Shown piece after piece: positions 7,585 to 16,297 of a stretch of DNA of 64,000 nucleotides. Below the pieces are notes generated by a model. It saw nothing but the letters and a program-made list of their open reading frames with translations, was not told the DNA's origin and made no database searches. The stretch is from Achromobacter deleyi (GTDB lineage: Bacteria > Pseudomonadota > Gammaproteobacteria > Burkholderiales > Burkholderiaceae_B), in contig NZ_CADIJO010000003.1 in the NCBI RefSeq assembly GCF_902859705.1, positions 248,001 through 312,000 on the forward strand. Reading direction: 5' to 3'. A program made the translations under genes and the position numbers. Position 1 is the stretch's first letter, and the number at the start of each line of letters is the position of its first letter.

Positions 7585-9717
7585 TCAGTACGTCAGGCGC
7601 ACGCCCAACATCACGCTGCGGCCAGGCAGCGGCGCCACCGACGAGATGAACGACGCGTGGTTGTAAGCCAGCTTGTTCAGCAGGTTGGTGCCGCGCAGAT
7701 AGACCTCGTAGCCCGTGGCGGCGTAGCGGCCCCGGTAGGCGACCACGGCGTTGACCAGGTTGTAGCCCGGCGTGCTGTTCTCGTAGGACGCGATGTCCTT
7801 TTGCGAGAACACGCGTGCGTACTCCAGGCCGCCCGACCACGCTTGCCACTTCACGTTGCCCCGCACCCCGGCACGCGCCGCCGGAATGCGCGGCAGGTTG
7901 CCGTCGCCGCCGGTCAGCTTGCCGCGCACGTAGTCACCGAACACCGCGGCCGAGAACACCGGCGTGAACTGGTGCCGGATCTCGCCTTCGACGCCGGTGA
8001 ATTCCGCATCGCGCTGGGTGTATTCGATCAGGCGGAAATCTTCGTAGCGGTCCAGCGTGTCGGCGTAGATGTAGTTCTTGACGCGGTTGTGGAACACGCT
8101 GGCCGAGAACGTCGTGTCGCCCGAATGCTTGCGCAGGGTCAGATCGATGTTGTGCGACGTTTCGCGGGTCAGACCGGCATTGCCCAGTTCGTAGGTATTG
8201 GTGGCCAGGTGCACGCCGTCCGCATACAGTTCCTGCGCGGTCGGCAGGCGCTGCGAGCGCGACAGGGACAGGGCCACCGAGTACTGCGGCGCGAAGTCCC
8301 AGATGGCAGCGGCCGACAGCGACGTGCCCGACAGGCTGCTGCGCGAGGCGCCGCCCGACGGGGAAATGCGCTGCCAGTCCTGGCGGGCGCCGACCTCGAA
8401 GCGCCAATCGTTCAACTGGTATTCCTCGAGCACGAACAGGCCATTCGAACGCGTGCGGCTGCGCGGCAGGAAGGCTTCTTCGCCATCGGCGCGGAAGTCG
8501 CTGTAGGCGTTCTGCAGGCCGACCACGCCGCGCCAGCCGGCGATCGGCTTGTGCTGCAGCTCCACGCGCAGGTCATAGCCCTTGTTCTTGAAGCGGGTGC
8601 CAACCTGGCCGCCTTCGATTTCCTCGTGCTGGTAGTCGGTCAGGCCGCCACGAAAGCGGATCTTCTCGAAACCGGCAAAGGGATCCTGGTATTCGGCGCG
8701 CAGGTCGACGCGGTCGCTGCGCAGCTTCACGTAGGGCACGCCGCCATGCTCGTGGTCATGGTCGTGGTCGTGGCCCGCTTCTTCGTCGCCGTGATCGTGG
8801 TCATGGCCGCCGCAGTGCAGGTGCGTGCCGTGCGGGTGGCAGCCTTCGTATTCGTGGTTGTGGCCGGGCAGGCCGTACTTGCTTTCCAGGTGGGTGAACG
8901 CCAGGCCGACGTAGCCGCGCGGCGTGATCCACGACAGGCCGACCGAACCCTGGGTGGATTCGCTGTACGAGCCGGCCAGCTTGCCGCCCGGCCAATCCGG
9001 CACGTCATAGTCGCTGGTGCGGCGCTTCATGCCTTCCACCCGCACCGCGAACTGGCCTTCGCCGGCCGTGATGCCGATGGCGCCCGCGCGTTCCTTGGTG
9101 CCGGTGGCGCCGCGCAGCTCGCCTTCCATTTCGATGCCCTTTTCCGGCACGGCCGTGGGAATCTTCTTGTCGACCACGTTGACCACGCCGCCGATCGCGC
9201 CACCGCCGTACAGCAAGGTGGCCGGGCCGCGCAGCACCTCGATGCGCTCGGCCAAGAGCGGTTCGACGGTCACCGCGTGGTCCGGCGAAATACCGGACGC
9301 GTCCATCACGTCGGACCCATCGGACAACACCTTCACGCGCGGCGCGGTCTGGCCGCGGATCACCGGCCGGCTGGCGCCGCCGCCGAAGGTGTCGCTATTG
9401 ACACCCGGCAGGCTCTTGAGCGATTCGCCCAGGGTGCCGGCGCGGCGCTCGATCAATTCATCGCCTTCCAGCACGGAAGCCGGCAAGGTGGTGCTGTTCA
9501 GGTCCAGCCCCAGCGGATTGGCCGACACCGTGATGGGCGCCAGGGTCTTGGCGCGGGCGGGGTCCGCTTCGGTTTCGGCCTGCGCCATCGGCGCGGCCAG
9601 CATCAGAGAACACATCAAGGGCTTGAGCGCGCTTTTGCGGCCTGCCCGCCGCCCCGCGGCCTTGCCGCCTCCTCGCTTGCCGTCTGCCCGTGCAATCCCC
9701 AGCGTTTTGCCTTTCAT
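7585..9717 (-). CDS. znuD: TonB-dependent outer-membrane receptor, ZnuD-like zinc importer
   Basis: Outer-membrane receptor of 710 residues. After a signal peptide with an unusually long basic N-region (cleavage likely after PMAQA, near residue 47) comes a plug domain with VIRGQTAPRVKVLSDG and EVLRGPATLLYGGGAIGGVVNVV, then a beta-barrel ending in the terminal aromatic tyrosine (GVRLTY). An extracellular loop at about residues 283-325 is packed with histidine and aspartate (repeated GHDHDHG-type motifs plus two cysteines), the mark of ZnuD-type zinc receptors. The ATG at 9717 is followed by MKGKTLG. Two Zur-like boxes lie just upstream, so it is probably repressed by Zur when zinc is plentiful. 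Confidence 0.88.
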   Translation of the reverse strand: MKGKTLGIARADGKRGGGKAAGRRAGRKSALKPLMCSLMLAAPMAQAETEADPARAKTLAPITVSANPLGLDLNSTTLPASVLEGDELIERRAGTLGESLKSLPGVNSDTFGGGASRPVIRGQTAPRVKVLSDGSDVMDASGISPDHAVTVEPLLAERIEVLRGPATLLYGGGAIGGVVNVVDKKIPTAVPEKGIEMEGELRGATGTKERAGAIGITAGEGQFAVRVEGMKRRTSDYDVPDWPGGKLAGSYSESTQGSVGLSWITPRGYVGLAFTHLESKYGLPGHNHEYEGCHPHGTHLHCGGHDHDHGDEEAGHDHDHDHEHGGVPYVKLRSDRVDLRAEYQDPFAGFEKIRFRGGLTDYQHEEIEGGQVGTRFKNKGYDLRVELQHKPIAGWRGVVGLQNAYSDFRADGEEAFLPRSRTRSNGLFVLEEYQLNDWRFEVGARQDWQRISPSGGASRSSLSGTSLSAAAIWDFAPQYSVALSLSRSQRLPTAQELYADGVHLATNTYELGNAGLTRETSHNIDLTLRKHSGDTTFSASVFHNRVKNYIYADTLDRYEDFRLIEYTQRDAEFTGVEGEIRHQFTPVFSAAVFGDYVRGKLTGGDGNLPRIPAARAGVRGNVKWQAWSGGLEYARVFSQKDIASYENSTPGYNLVNAVVAYRGRYAATGYEVYLRGTNLLNKLAYNHASFISSVAPLPGRSVMLGVRLTY

Positions 9718-9731
9718 CGTCACTCTCTTGG

Positions 9732-9771
9732 ATGTTATATCATTACAAATAGCTGAAGGATGATATAACAT
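9732..9771. promoter_or_regulatory. Twin inverted Zur-like boxes upstream of znuD
   Basis: ATGTTATATCAT at 9732-9743 and its exact reverse complement ATGATATAACAT at 9760-9771 are separated by 16 bp. Each resembles half or more of the proteobacterial Zur box (a GTTATA / TATAAC palindrome). They lie 15-54 bp upstream of the zinc receptor start codon in an AT-rich island, as expected for a zinc-repressed promoter. Confidence 0.7.
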
Positions 9772-9787
9772 TCTGAAAGTAAATCAA

Positions 9788-9807
9788 GCCGATCCGAAAG
9801 GATCGGC
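9788..9807 (-). terminator. Hairpin terminator downstream of the DUF2817 gene
   Basis: An 8-bp perfect stem with a GAAA tetraloop (GCCGATCC / GGATCGGC) lies 26 bp past the stop codon of the leftward gene. It is followed on that strand by a short T-rich stretch. It would separate that transcript from the zinc receptor promoter. Confidence 0.6.
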
Positions 9808-9833
9808 CGATACCGCGTCAGGCCATCACGCGC

Positions 9834-10931
9834 TCAGGTGCCCGCGCCTTCCAGCCCGGACAACGCTTGCAGCACCGCCACGCGGCTTTGGCCCAGCACC
9901 GCACCGTGCCAGTCTGGCGCATCGCAATAGAAAGCTTCCAGCGTGGCCTGCAGAATCGCATCGCGCTGCGCGGCATCCGCGTCGGGGTGCGCACGCAGCC
10001 AGTTGCGCCCGCGCAGCGCGTCCACCACGTCTTCGGACGGCAGCGTGCCGAATTCCAGCGCCATCAAGGTCGGCACCGACGCCGGGCAGGCGTCGTAGAC
10101 CAGGCCGGCCAGATGGCCGGTGATGTCCACCGACGCCGACGTGCCCTGGTACGGCACCGCGATGTCGGCGCCCCACCAGCGGCGGGCGCGCGCCACTTCG
10201 GCCTCGTCGCGCCGGCCCGCGTAGATCTTCTCGCCATGCCCGCGCGGCCCCAGCCCCGTATGCACGTCGATCCAGCCGATCTGCGCGTAGCGCGCGGCGT
10301 GCTCGGCCAGGATGCGCCGCAGGTTCAGCAGCGACGCGGCGGGACGATCGCCGCCGTAGAACAAGCCATCCGCATGGGTGTATTGGCCGCGCGTGACCGC
10401 CTGCTTGAACGCCGGCAGGCCGTGTTCGGCGATATAGCTGCCGATCTGCGCGCGGTTGGTGTCGTTTGCCGGCCACTGCGCGGGCAGCAGCAGATCATGG
10501 ATCTGCGCATAACCCGGGTTGGCGGGCAAGGGCTGGGCGCCGAAGGGCTGCGCGTTGCGGTTCAGGTCGACATTGCCTTCGTCGGTGCGGGCGATCCACG
10601 AAAAACCATGCGGATTCACGGCGTGCACCAGCAGCAGCGCCACGCCGGCTGCGCGGGCGCGCGCCAGCATGTCGGCGTCGTCCAGCAAGGCCAGCTGGCA
10701 ACCCGAGCCACAGAAGCCTTCCACGCCATGGGTGGCCGACGTCATGATCAGCAGCCGTTCGGCGCGCGGATCGCCGATCAGCGCCACATCGGTGGCCAAG
10801 GCCTCGCCCTCGCGGCCCTTGGGCTCGATGGCATACGACGCGAAGTGCGCGGCCAGCGGCCGGGCCGCGGCGGCAAAGCGTTCGCGCGCCTGGGCGTAGC
10901 TGCGGGAAAAATAAGGGGTTGCGGATTGCAT
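9834..10931 (-). CDS. DUF2817 / M14-like zinc hydrolase
   Basis: Protein of 365 residues related to zinc carboxypeptidases and succinylglutamate desuccinylases. Probable zinc ligands are the HGVE motif in MTSATHGVEGFCGSG near residue 74 and the His in IGWIDVHTGLGPRG near 220, with NVDLNRNAQPFG between them. There is no signal peptide, so it is probably cytoplasmic. Its start codon overlaps the stop codon of the upstream MHS transporter by one base, so the two are translationally coupled. The transporter may import an amide or peptide-like substrate that this enzyme hydrolyses. The substrate is unknown. Confidence 0.8.
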   Translation of the reverse strand: MQSATPYFSRSYAQARERFAAAARPLAAHFASYAIEPKGREGEALATDVALIGDPRAERLLIMTSATHGVEGFCGSGCQLALLDDADMLARARAAGVALLLVHAVNPHGFSWIARTDEGNVDLNRNAQPFGAQPLPANPGYAQIHDLLLPAQWPANDTNRAQIGSYIAEHGLPAFKQAVTRGQYTHADGLFYGGDRPAASLLNLRRILAEHAARYAQIGWIDVHTGLGPRGHGEKIYAGRRDEAEVARARRWWGADIAVPYQGTSASVDITGHLAGLVYDACPASVPTLMALEFGTLPSEDVVDALRGRNWLRAHPDADAAQRDAILQATLEAFYCDAPDWHGAVLGQSRVAVLQALSGLEGAGT

Positions 10932-12259
10932 CAGGTCTCCTGGTTGTCGATATCGTCGCCGGTGCGGTCGCGTATCCAGAACAGCACCACCGTGGAAATC
11001 GCCACCGCCACCATCAGGTACCAGGCGGGGGCCATGGGGTTGCCCGTCACGTGCAGCAGCCAGGTCACGAAGAACTGGGCGAAGCCGCCGAAAACGGAAA
11101 TGCCCAGTCCGTACACGACCGACATGCCGGTCGTGCGCACGGACTTCGGGAACAGCTCGGGCAGCATGGTGATGCCCGGCGCCGATTGCAGCGCCAGCAG
11201 CACCGACAGCAGCGCAACCACGATCATCAGGCGCGCGCTGCTGGGTTCGGCCACCAGCCACTGAAAGCACGGCAGCAATACCGCCACCGTCACCACGCGC
11301 GACCAGAAGATCACCCGCTTGCGCCCGACTCGGTCGGCCAGCATGCCGACCAGCGGCGCACAGAAAAAGCCGACCGCGCCCACCACCACGCTGGCCGACA
11401 ATGTGGAAGTCGCGGGCAACCCCAATTCGCGGTGCGCATAGGCGGGCATGTAGAAGCCGATGATCTGCGCGCACACCATGCCGCCGATCATCAGCAGGAT
11501 GCCCTTGGCGACCTCGGCCTTGTGTTCGGCGAAGATGCGGCGCAGCGGCTGGTGGCCGGAGGCGCGGGGCCGGTCCGGTGCATCCTGGGGGGTCAGCGTC
11601 TCTTCCAGGTTGCGGCGAATGTATGCGCCCACCGGCACGGTCAGGATGCCGATCACGAAGGGCAGGCGCCAGCCCCAGGCCTGCATCTGCTCGGTGGTCA
11701 GCACGGCCGTCAGGCCACCCACCACCAGCGCGCCCAGCGCCACCCCCAGCGACTGGCTGCCGAACTGCCAGCTGGAATAGAAGCCGCGCCGCGAGGCCGG
11801 CGCATGCTCGACCAGCAACGTGGTCGACGCGCCGACTTCCCCGCCCGCGGCGAAGCCCTGGATCAGCCGCGCCAGCACCATCATGACCGGGCCGGCCAGG
11901 CCCATCTGCGCGTAGGTGGGCGCAGCGGCGATCAGCGCACAGCCCAGCCCCATCAGCCACAGCGTCAGCGTCATGGCGGCGCGGCGGCCGTGGCGGTCGG
12001 CATAGGAACCGATCAGCATGCCGCCCACCGGCCGCATCAGGAAGCCCACGCCGAACGTGGCGGTGGTCAGCAGCAGCTGGCCATAGCTGGAGGCCGCCGG
12101 AAAGAACAGCGGCCCGATCACCAGCATCAGGAACGTGAAGACGGTGAAGTCGAAGAACTCGAGCGCATTGCCGATGGTGGTGCCGGCAATGACGCGCCGG
12201 CGCATGGACGGCGTATGCAGGCTGGGCGCACGGGCGCCGGCTGCGATGGCGATAGACAT
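10931..12259 (-). CDS. MFS transporter, metabolite:H+ symporter (MHS) family
   Basis: Inner-membrane symporter of 442 residues with twelve hydrophobic segments. MHS features are IGNALEFFDFTVFTF in helix 1, GSYADRHGRRAAMT in the 2-3 loop, and QGFAAGGEVGASTTLLVEHAP in helices 4-5. The start ATG at 12259 is followed by MSIAIAAG. It is the first gene of a coupled pair with the DUF2817 hydrolase and is divergent from a LysR regulator about 155 bp away. The substrate is not known. Confidence 0.92.
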   Translation of the reverse strand: MSIAIAAGARAPSLHTPSMRRRVIAGTTIGNALEFFDFTVFTFLMLVIGPLFFPAASSYGQLLLTTATFGVGFLMRPVGGMLIGSYADRHGRRAAMTLTLWLMGLGCALIAAAPTYAQMGLAGPVMMVLARLIQGFAAGGEVGASTTLLVEHAPASRRGFYSSWQFGSQSLGVALGALVVGGLTAVLTTEQMQAWGWRLPFVIGILTVPVGAYIRRNLEETLTPQDAPDRPRASGHQPLRRIFAEHKAEVAKGILLMIGGMVCAQIIGFYMPAYAHRELGLPATSTLSASVVVGAVGFFCAPLVGMLADRVGRKRVIFWSRVVTVAVLLPCFQWLVAEPSSARLMIVVALLSVLLALQSAPGITMLPELFPKSVRTTGMSVVYGLGISVFGGFAQFFVTWLLHVTGNPMAPAWYLMVAVAISTVVLFWIRDRTGDDIDNQET

Positions 12260-12413
12260 GTTTTCCCCTTGATGTCCGATCCTCTGGCCGCCAGGCCCTA
12301 TCCCGGGCGCCGTGCGGTGCTAGTGAATATACGGATGGCCCTTGAAACGCGAAAGACAGTATTTTTGCTGCAGCGATGACTTTTGCTTATATCCCTGTCC
12401 CGTGCCTGCCCCG

Positions 12414-13304
12414 ATGAACCTGCGCCAGTTACGCGCCTTCGTGCTGATCGCCGAACACCGCAGCATCCGCGCCGCCGCGCGCGCCCTGTGCGTCACCCAG
12501 CCGGCCGCCACGCGCAGCCTGCGCGAACTGGAGCAAAGCCTGGGCGCCGAGCTGGTGCGGCGCAGCGCCAAGGGGGTGGAACTCACCCCCTATGGCGAGG
12601 CCCTGCACAAGCGCGCCGTGCTGATCCTGCAGGAGGCCCGGCGGGCGCAGGAAGACATCGACCAGATGCGCGACGGCGAAGGCGGCACGCTGAACCTGGC
12701 CATCAGTTCGTCGGCACTGACCGTGCTGCCCGCCGCGCTGGCGGCGTTTCGCGCCCGCATGCCGCGGGTGGCGGTGGCGTTCCACGAAGTGGCGGCGCCC
12801 TATAGCCATGAACAGCTGGACGCCGGCCGCTACGACCTGGTGGTGCAGACGGAATACGACGGCGACATCTACGACGGTTTTGCGCGCACCACGCTCTTCA
12901 CCCTGCCGCTGGTGGTGGGCGCCCGGGCAGACCATCCGCTGCGCCACGCCACCGACCTGGCCGAGTTGCGCGACCTGCTGTGGCTGATGCCGGGCAATAC
13001 GCAGGCGCCCACCAACCTGCTGCACCTGGCCTACGCGTCGCGCGGGCTGCCCACGCCGACGGACGTGATTCCGTGCCAGTCGATCGCCATCGCGCTGGCA
13101 ATCCTGGCCCAAAGCGATGCAGTGGGTTTCTTCGTGCGCAACGGCTTTCATCGCGAGCTGGTGCCGCACCCCTTGTGCGTGATGCCGCTGGCGCATCCGC
13201 TGCCGGCCGCACGGGTATCGATCCTGACGCGGGCCGAATCGCCGCCGACGCCGGCGGCGCAGTGTTTCATCGATTGCCTGAACGCGGCGCGCGCGGCCGC
13301 CTGA
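12414..13304 (+). CDS. LysR-family transcriptional regulator
   Basis: Regulator of 296 residues. It starts MNLRQLRAFVLIAEHRSIRAA, the canonical LysR opening, which fixes the ATG at 12414; an upstream in-frame start would add a cysteine-rich tail that does not fit the family. The helix-turn-helix is at residues 17-40 and the effector-binding domain runs from about residue 90. It is divergent from the MHS transporter and DUF2817 hydrolase genes, which it probably controls. A GntR gene begins 15 bp downstream on the same strand. Confidence 0.92.
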   Translation: MNLRQLRAFVLIAEHRSIRAAARALCVTQPAATRSLRELEQSLGAELVRRSAKGVELTPYGEALHKRAVLILQEARRAQEDIDQMRDGEGGTLNLAISSSALTVLPAALAAFRARMPRVAVAFHEVAAPYSHEQLDAGRYDLVVQTEYDGDIYDGFARTTLFTLPLVVGARADHPLRHATDLAELRDLLWLMPGNTQAPTNLLHLAYASRGLPTPTDVIPCQSIAIALAILAQSDAVGFFVRNGFHRELVPHPLCVMPLAHPLPAARVSILTRAESPPTPAAQCFIDCLNAARAAA

Positions 13305-13318
13305 CGCTGCGGGGTATC

Positions 13319-14056
13319 ATGCAAAGTCCTTCCCAGCCGCCCCCTTCCATGGCGTTTCCCCGACTGCATACGCCCCCCACGCTGACCGACACCGTCGCCA
13401 AGCAACTGCGCGCCGAAATCGACGAAGGCCGCGTGCTGCCTGGTGAAAAGCTGCCCACCGAGACCCGCCTGGCCGAACAGTTCGGCGTCAGCCGCACCGT
13501 GATCCGCGAGGCCGTATCGCGCCTGCGCCAGGATGGCATCGTCGAGGCGCGCCAGGGCAGCGGCGTGTTCGTCACGGCGCAGGGCGGCAACCGCGCGCTG
13601 CGCATCGATGCGACCGAGCTGTCGTCACTGGACGCGGTGCTGCACATCGTGGACCTGCGCCGCGCGCTGGAAACCGAGATCGCGGCCCAGGCCGCCGCGC
13701 AGCGCAGCAAACGCGACCTGACCGCCATCGACAACGCGCTGGCGGCCATTTCGCAGGCGGTCGAGAACGGCGGCGACGGCGTCAAGGAAGACGTGGCGTT
13801 TCATCGCAGCATTGCGCGGGCCACCGGCAACCCGTATTTCCTGACGACGCTGGCGTTCGTCAGCCAGTTCCTGGAAGCCGCCACCCGCGTCACGCGCGGC
13901 AACGAAGCCCGCCATGCGGACCTGATGCGCGCCGTGCTGCAAGAACACCAGGCCATCGTCGACGCCATCCGACAGCAAGACGTGGAAGGCGCGCGCGAGG
14001 CGGCGCGCGTTCATATGGTCAATGCGGCCAAGCGGCTGCGGCAGGCGTACCGCTAG
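13319..14056 (+). CDS. GntR-family transcriptional regulator, FadR/FCD subfamily
   Basis: Regulator of 245 residues with a winged helix-turn-helix (LPTETRLAEQFGVSRTVIREAVSRLRQDGIVEARQ split around residues 45-80) and an all-helical FCD ligand domain. The metal-binding pattern includes DVAFHRSIARATGN and HQAIVDAIRQQD. An alternative ATG at 13349 (MAFPRLHTPP) would make it ten residues shorter. The gene is convergent with the four-gene tetronate operon. FCD regulators usually bind small carboxylates, so it is the natural candidate regulator for that operon, but the link is by position. Confidence 0.9.
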   Translation: MQSPSQPPPSMAFPRLHTPPTLTDTVAKQLRAEIDEGRVLPGEKLPTETRLAEQFGVSRTVIREAVSRLRQDGIVEARQGSGVFVTAQGGNRALRIDATELSSLDAVLHIVDLRRALETEIAAQAAAQRSKRDLTAIDNALAAISQAVENGGDGVKEDVAFHRSIARATGNPYFLTTLAFVSQFLEAATRVTRGNEARHADLMRAVLQEHQAIVDAIRQQDVEGAREAARVHMVNAAKRLRQAYR

Positions 14057-14129
14057 CCGTCCAGGGTTCATCTCGCGGGCTGCGGCCGTGCAACGGGCGC
14101 ACGCCCTATCGCATTCCCTATCGCGTTCC

Positions 14130-15392
14130 CTATTGAAAGGCCCGCGTAAAGAAGTCCGCACCGCCGAAATTGCCGGACTTCAAGACGACGCTCATCCGCG
14201 CCCGTACCGCCTGGGCATGGCCGGCGCACCAAGGCACGCCCGGATCGATCTGCTCGCCGATGGCCAACTGCGTCAGCCCCAACGCCTGCACCACCGCCCC
14301 CGACGTCTCGCCGCCCGCGACGATCAACTGGCGCACGCCCTGCGCCGCCAGGCCTTTCGCGATCTGCGCCAGCGCCGCTTCGATCAGCGCCCCGGCGTGC
14401 GGGGCGCCCAGTGCGGCTTGCGTCGCTTGGACGGCGGCGGGCCGGGCGGTGGAATAGATCAGCACCGGTCCGTCCGCCAGCCGCGGCGAGGCCCAGGCCA
14501 GGGCCTCGGCCACGACCGCCGCGACGCCGCCATCGGCCGCGATGCGCAAGGGGTCCAGCGCCAACGCCGGCCTCCCGGTATCGATAAAGGCGGCGACCTG
14601 CCCCTGGGTGGCGGTGGAGCAACTGCCCGCCACCACGGCCTGCAAGCCGGGTTCGCGCACCAGGCCGGCCGCCGCGCCCGCGGCCAGGCCCCAGTTGGCC
14701 GGCAGGCCGATGGCCACACCCGACCCGGCCGTCACCAATGGCATGCCCCGCAACGCCGGGCCCAGGGCCAGCAGGTCATCGTTGGAAATCGCGTCCACGA
14801 TGGCGATCTGCACGCCCTCGGCTTGCAGTGCGCCGATGCGCGTGCGGATGGCGTCGCTGCCCCGCGCCACCACCGTGTAGTCGATCAACCCGACACGGCG
14901 CCGCGTCTGTGCGGACAGCACGCGCACGAGATTCGGGTCGGTCATCGGCGTCAGCGGGTGGTTCTGCATGCCCGATTCGTTCAGCAGCACGTCGCCCGCG
15001 TACAGATAGCCCTTGAACACCGTGCGCTTGTTGTCCGGAAAGGCGGGCGTGGCGATGGTGAAGGGAGTATCAAGCGCCGTCATCAAGGCGTCGGTGACCG
15101 GCCCGATATTGCCTTGCGGCGTGCTGTCGAACGTGGAGCAATACTTGAAATAGATCTGCTCGGCGCCCTGCTCCCGCAGCCACGCCAATGCCGCCAGCGA
15201 CTGCGTCACGGCCTCGGCAGGGTCGATCGTGCGCGTCTTCAGCGCCACCACCACGGCATCAGCGGGAGCGTCCAGCGGGGCAAACGGCACACCAATGACC
15301 TGTACTGTGCGCATGCCGGCGCGCACCAGGTTGTTGGCCAGGTCGGTGGCTCCGGTGAAGTCATCGGCAATGCAGCCCAGCTTGATCGTCAT
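14130..15392 (-). CDS. otnK: 3-oxo-tetronate kinase (four-carbon acid sugar kinase)
   Basis: ATP-dependent kinase of 420 residues (DUF1537/OtnK family) that phosphorylates 3-oxo-tetronate to the 4-phosphate. The N-terminal domain opens with KLGCIADDFTGATDLANNLV, with the family aspartates near residue 10. It continues with KYCSTFDSTPQGNIGPV near 100. The C-terminal nucleotide-binding domain includes VVAGSCSTATQGQV and the glycine-rich LIVAGGETSGAVVQAL near 360. It is the last of four genes joined by ATGA stop/start overlaps (otnC-denD-ltnD-otnK). Confidence 0.92.
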   Translation of the reverse strand: MTIKLGCIADDFTGATDLANNLVRAGMRTVQVIGVPFAPLDAPADAVVVALKTRTIDPAEAVTQSLAALAWLREQGAEQIYFKYCSTFDSTPQGNIGPVTDALMTALDTPFTIATPAFPDNKRTVFKGYLYAGDVLLNESGMQNHPLTPMTDPNLVRVLSAQTRRRVGLIDYTVVARGSDAIRTRIGALQAEGVQIAIVDAISNDDLLALGPALRGMPLVTAGSGVAIGLPANWGLAAGAAAGLVREPGLQAVVAGSCSTATQGQVAAFIDTGRPALALDPLRIAADGGVAAVVAEALAWASPRLADGPVLIYSTARPAAVQATQAALGAPHAGALIEAALAQIAKGLAAQGVRQLIVAGGETSGAVVQALGLTQLAIGEQIDPGVPWCAGHAQAVRARMSVVLKSGNFGGADFFTRAFQ

Positions 15393-16297
15393 GGCGACTC
15401 CGGCAAGGTGATGCCCGGAAAGATCTTGATGACCGCGCTGTCGTCTTCGCCACCATGCCCCGCGGTCGAGGCCTGCATGAACATCTGGTGCGCGGTGGAC
15501 GCCAGCGGCAGCGGAAACTTGCTGTGGCGCGCGGTATCGAGCACCAGGCCCAGGTCCTTGACGAAGATGTCCACGGCCGATAGGGGCGTGTAGTCGCCCG
15601 CCAGCACGTGCGGCATGCGGTTCTCGAACATCCAGCTGTTGCCCGCGCTGTGCGTGATGACGTCATACAGCGCCTCGGCGTCCACGCCCGCGCGCAGGCC
15701 CAGCGCCATGGCTTCGGCCGCGGCCGCAATGTGCACGCCGGCCAGCAGCTGGTTGATGATCTTGACCTTGCTGCCAGCGCCGGCGCGGTCGCCCAGCCGA
15801 TAGACCTTGCCCGCCATGGATTCCAGCACGTCGCCGCAGGCGGCGTAGGCGGCGGCAGTGCCGGCGGTCATCATCGTCATCTGGCCGGCGGCGGCCTTGG
15901 CGGCGCCGCCCGAGATCGGCGCGTCCAGGTAATGAATGCCCAACGCCGCCAGACGGGTTTCCAGCGCGGCCGACCAGGTCGGGGCCACGGTGGAACACAT
16001 CACGAACACGCTGCCCGGGCGCAGCGTCGACGCGATGCCGCCTTCGCCGAACAGCACGGCTTCGGTCTGCGAGGCATTCACGACTACGCTGACCACGATG
16101 TCACAATCGGCCGCCATGTCCGCCAGCGTCGCGCAGGCCACCCCGCCCTGTTCGGCAAACGCCGCGGCCACGCCGGGGCGGATGTCGTAGGCATGCACGC
16201 GGCATCCCGCGCGCCGCAGGCTGGCCGCGATGCCCGCGCCCATGGCGCCCAGGCCGATCACGCCGACCGGGCGCGGGGATTGCCTATCTGTGGTCAT
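15389..16297 (-). CDS. ltnD: NAD-dependent L-threonate dehydrogenase
   Basis: 3-Hydroxyisobutyrate dehydrogenase-family enzyme of 302 residues. The Rossmann motif GVIGLGAMGAGIA is at about residues 13-25, the family motif DAPISGGAAKAAAGQMTMM near 125-145, and the catalytic lysine in GSKVKIINQLL near 174. The ATG at 16297 overlaps the denD stop codon by four bases, and its own stop overlaps the start of otnK in the same way. In this operon setting the best assignment is LtnD, oxidising L-threonate to 2-oxo-tetronate. Related dehydrogenases act on glycerate or hydroxyisobutyrate, so the substrate depends on context. Confidence 0.87.
   Translation of the reverse strand: MTTDRQSPRPVGVIGLGAMGAGIAASLRRAGCRVHAYDIRPGVAAAFAEQGGVACATLADMAADCDIVVSVVVNASQTEAVLFGEGGIASTLRPGSVFVMCSTVAPTWSAALETRLAALGIHYLDAPISGGAAKAAAGQMTMMTAGTAAAYAACGDVLESMAGKVYRLGDRAGAGSKVKIINQLLAGVHIAAAAEAMALGLRAGVDAEALYDVITHSAGNSWMFENRMPHVLAGDYTPLSAVDIFVKDLGLVLDTARHSKFPLPLASTAHQMFMQASTAGHGGEDDSAVIKIFPGITLPESP

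Noticed and set aside
6856..9756. A 966-codon rightward frame opposite the isomerase and zinc receptor genes
   Set aside because: It is a shadow of the genes on the other strand, produced by high GC. Its composition (Gln, Arg, His-rich) fits no family and the receptor is clearly real.
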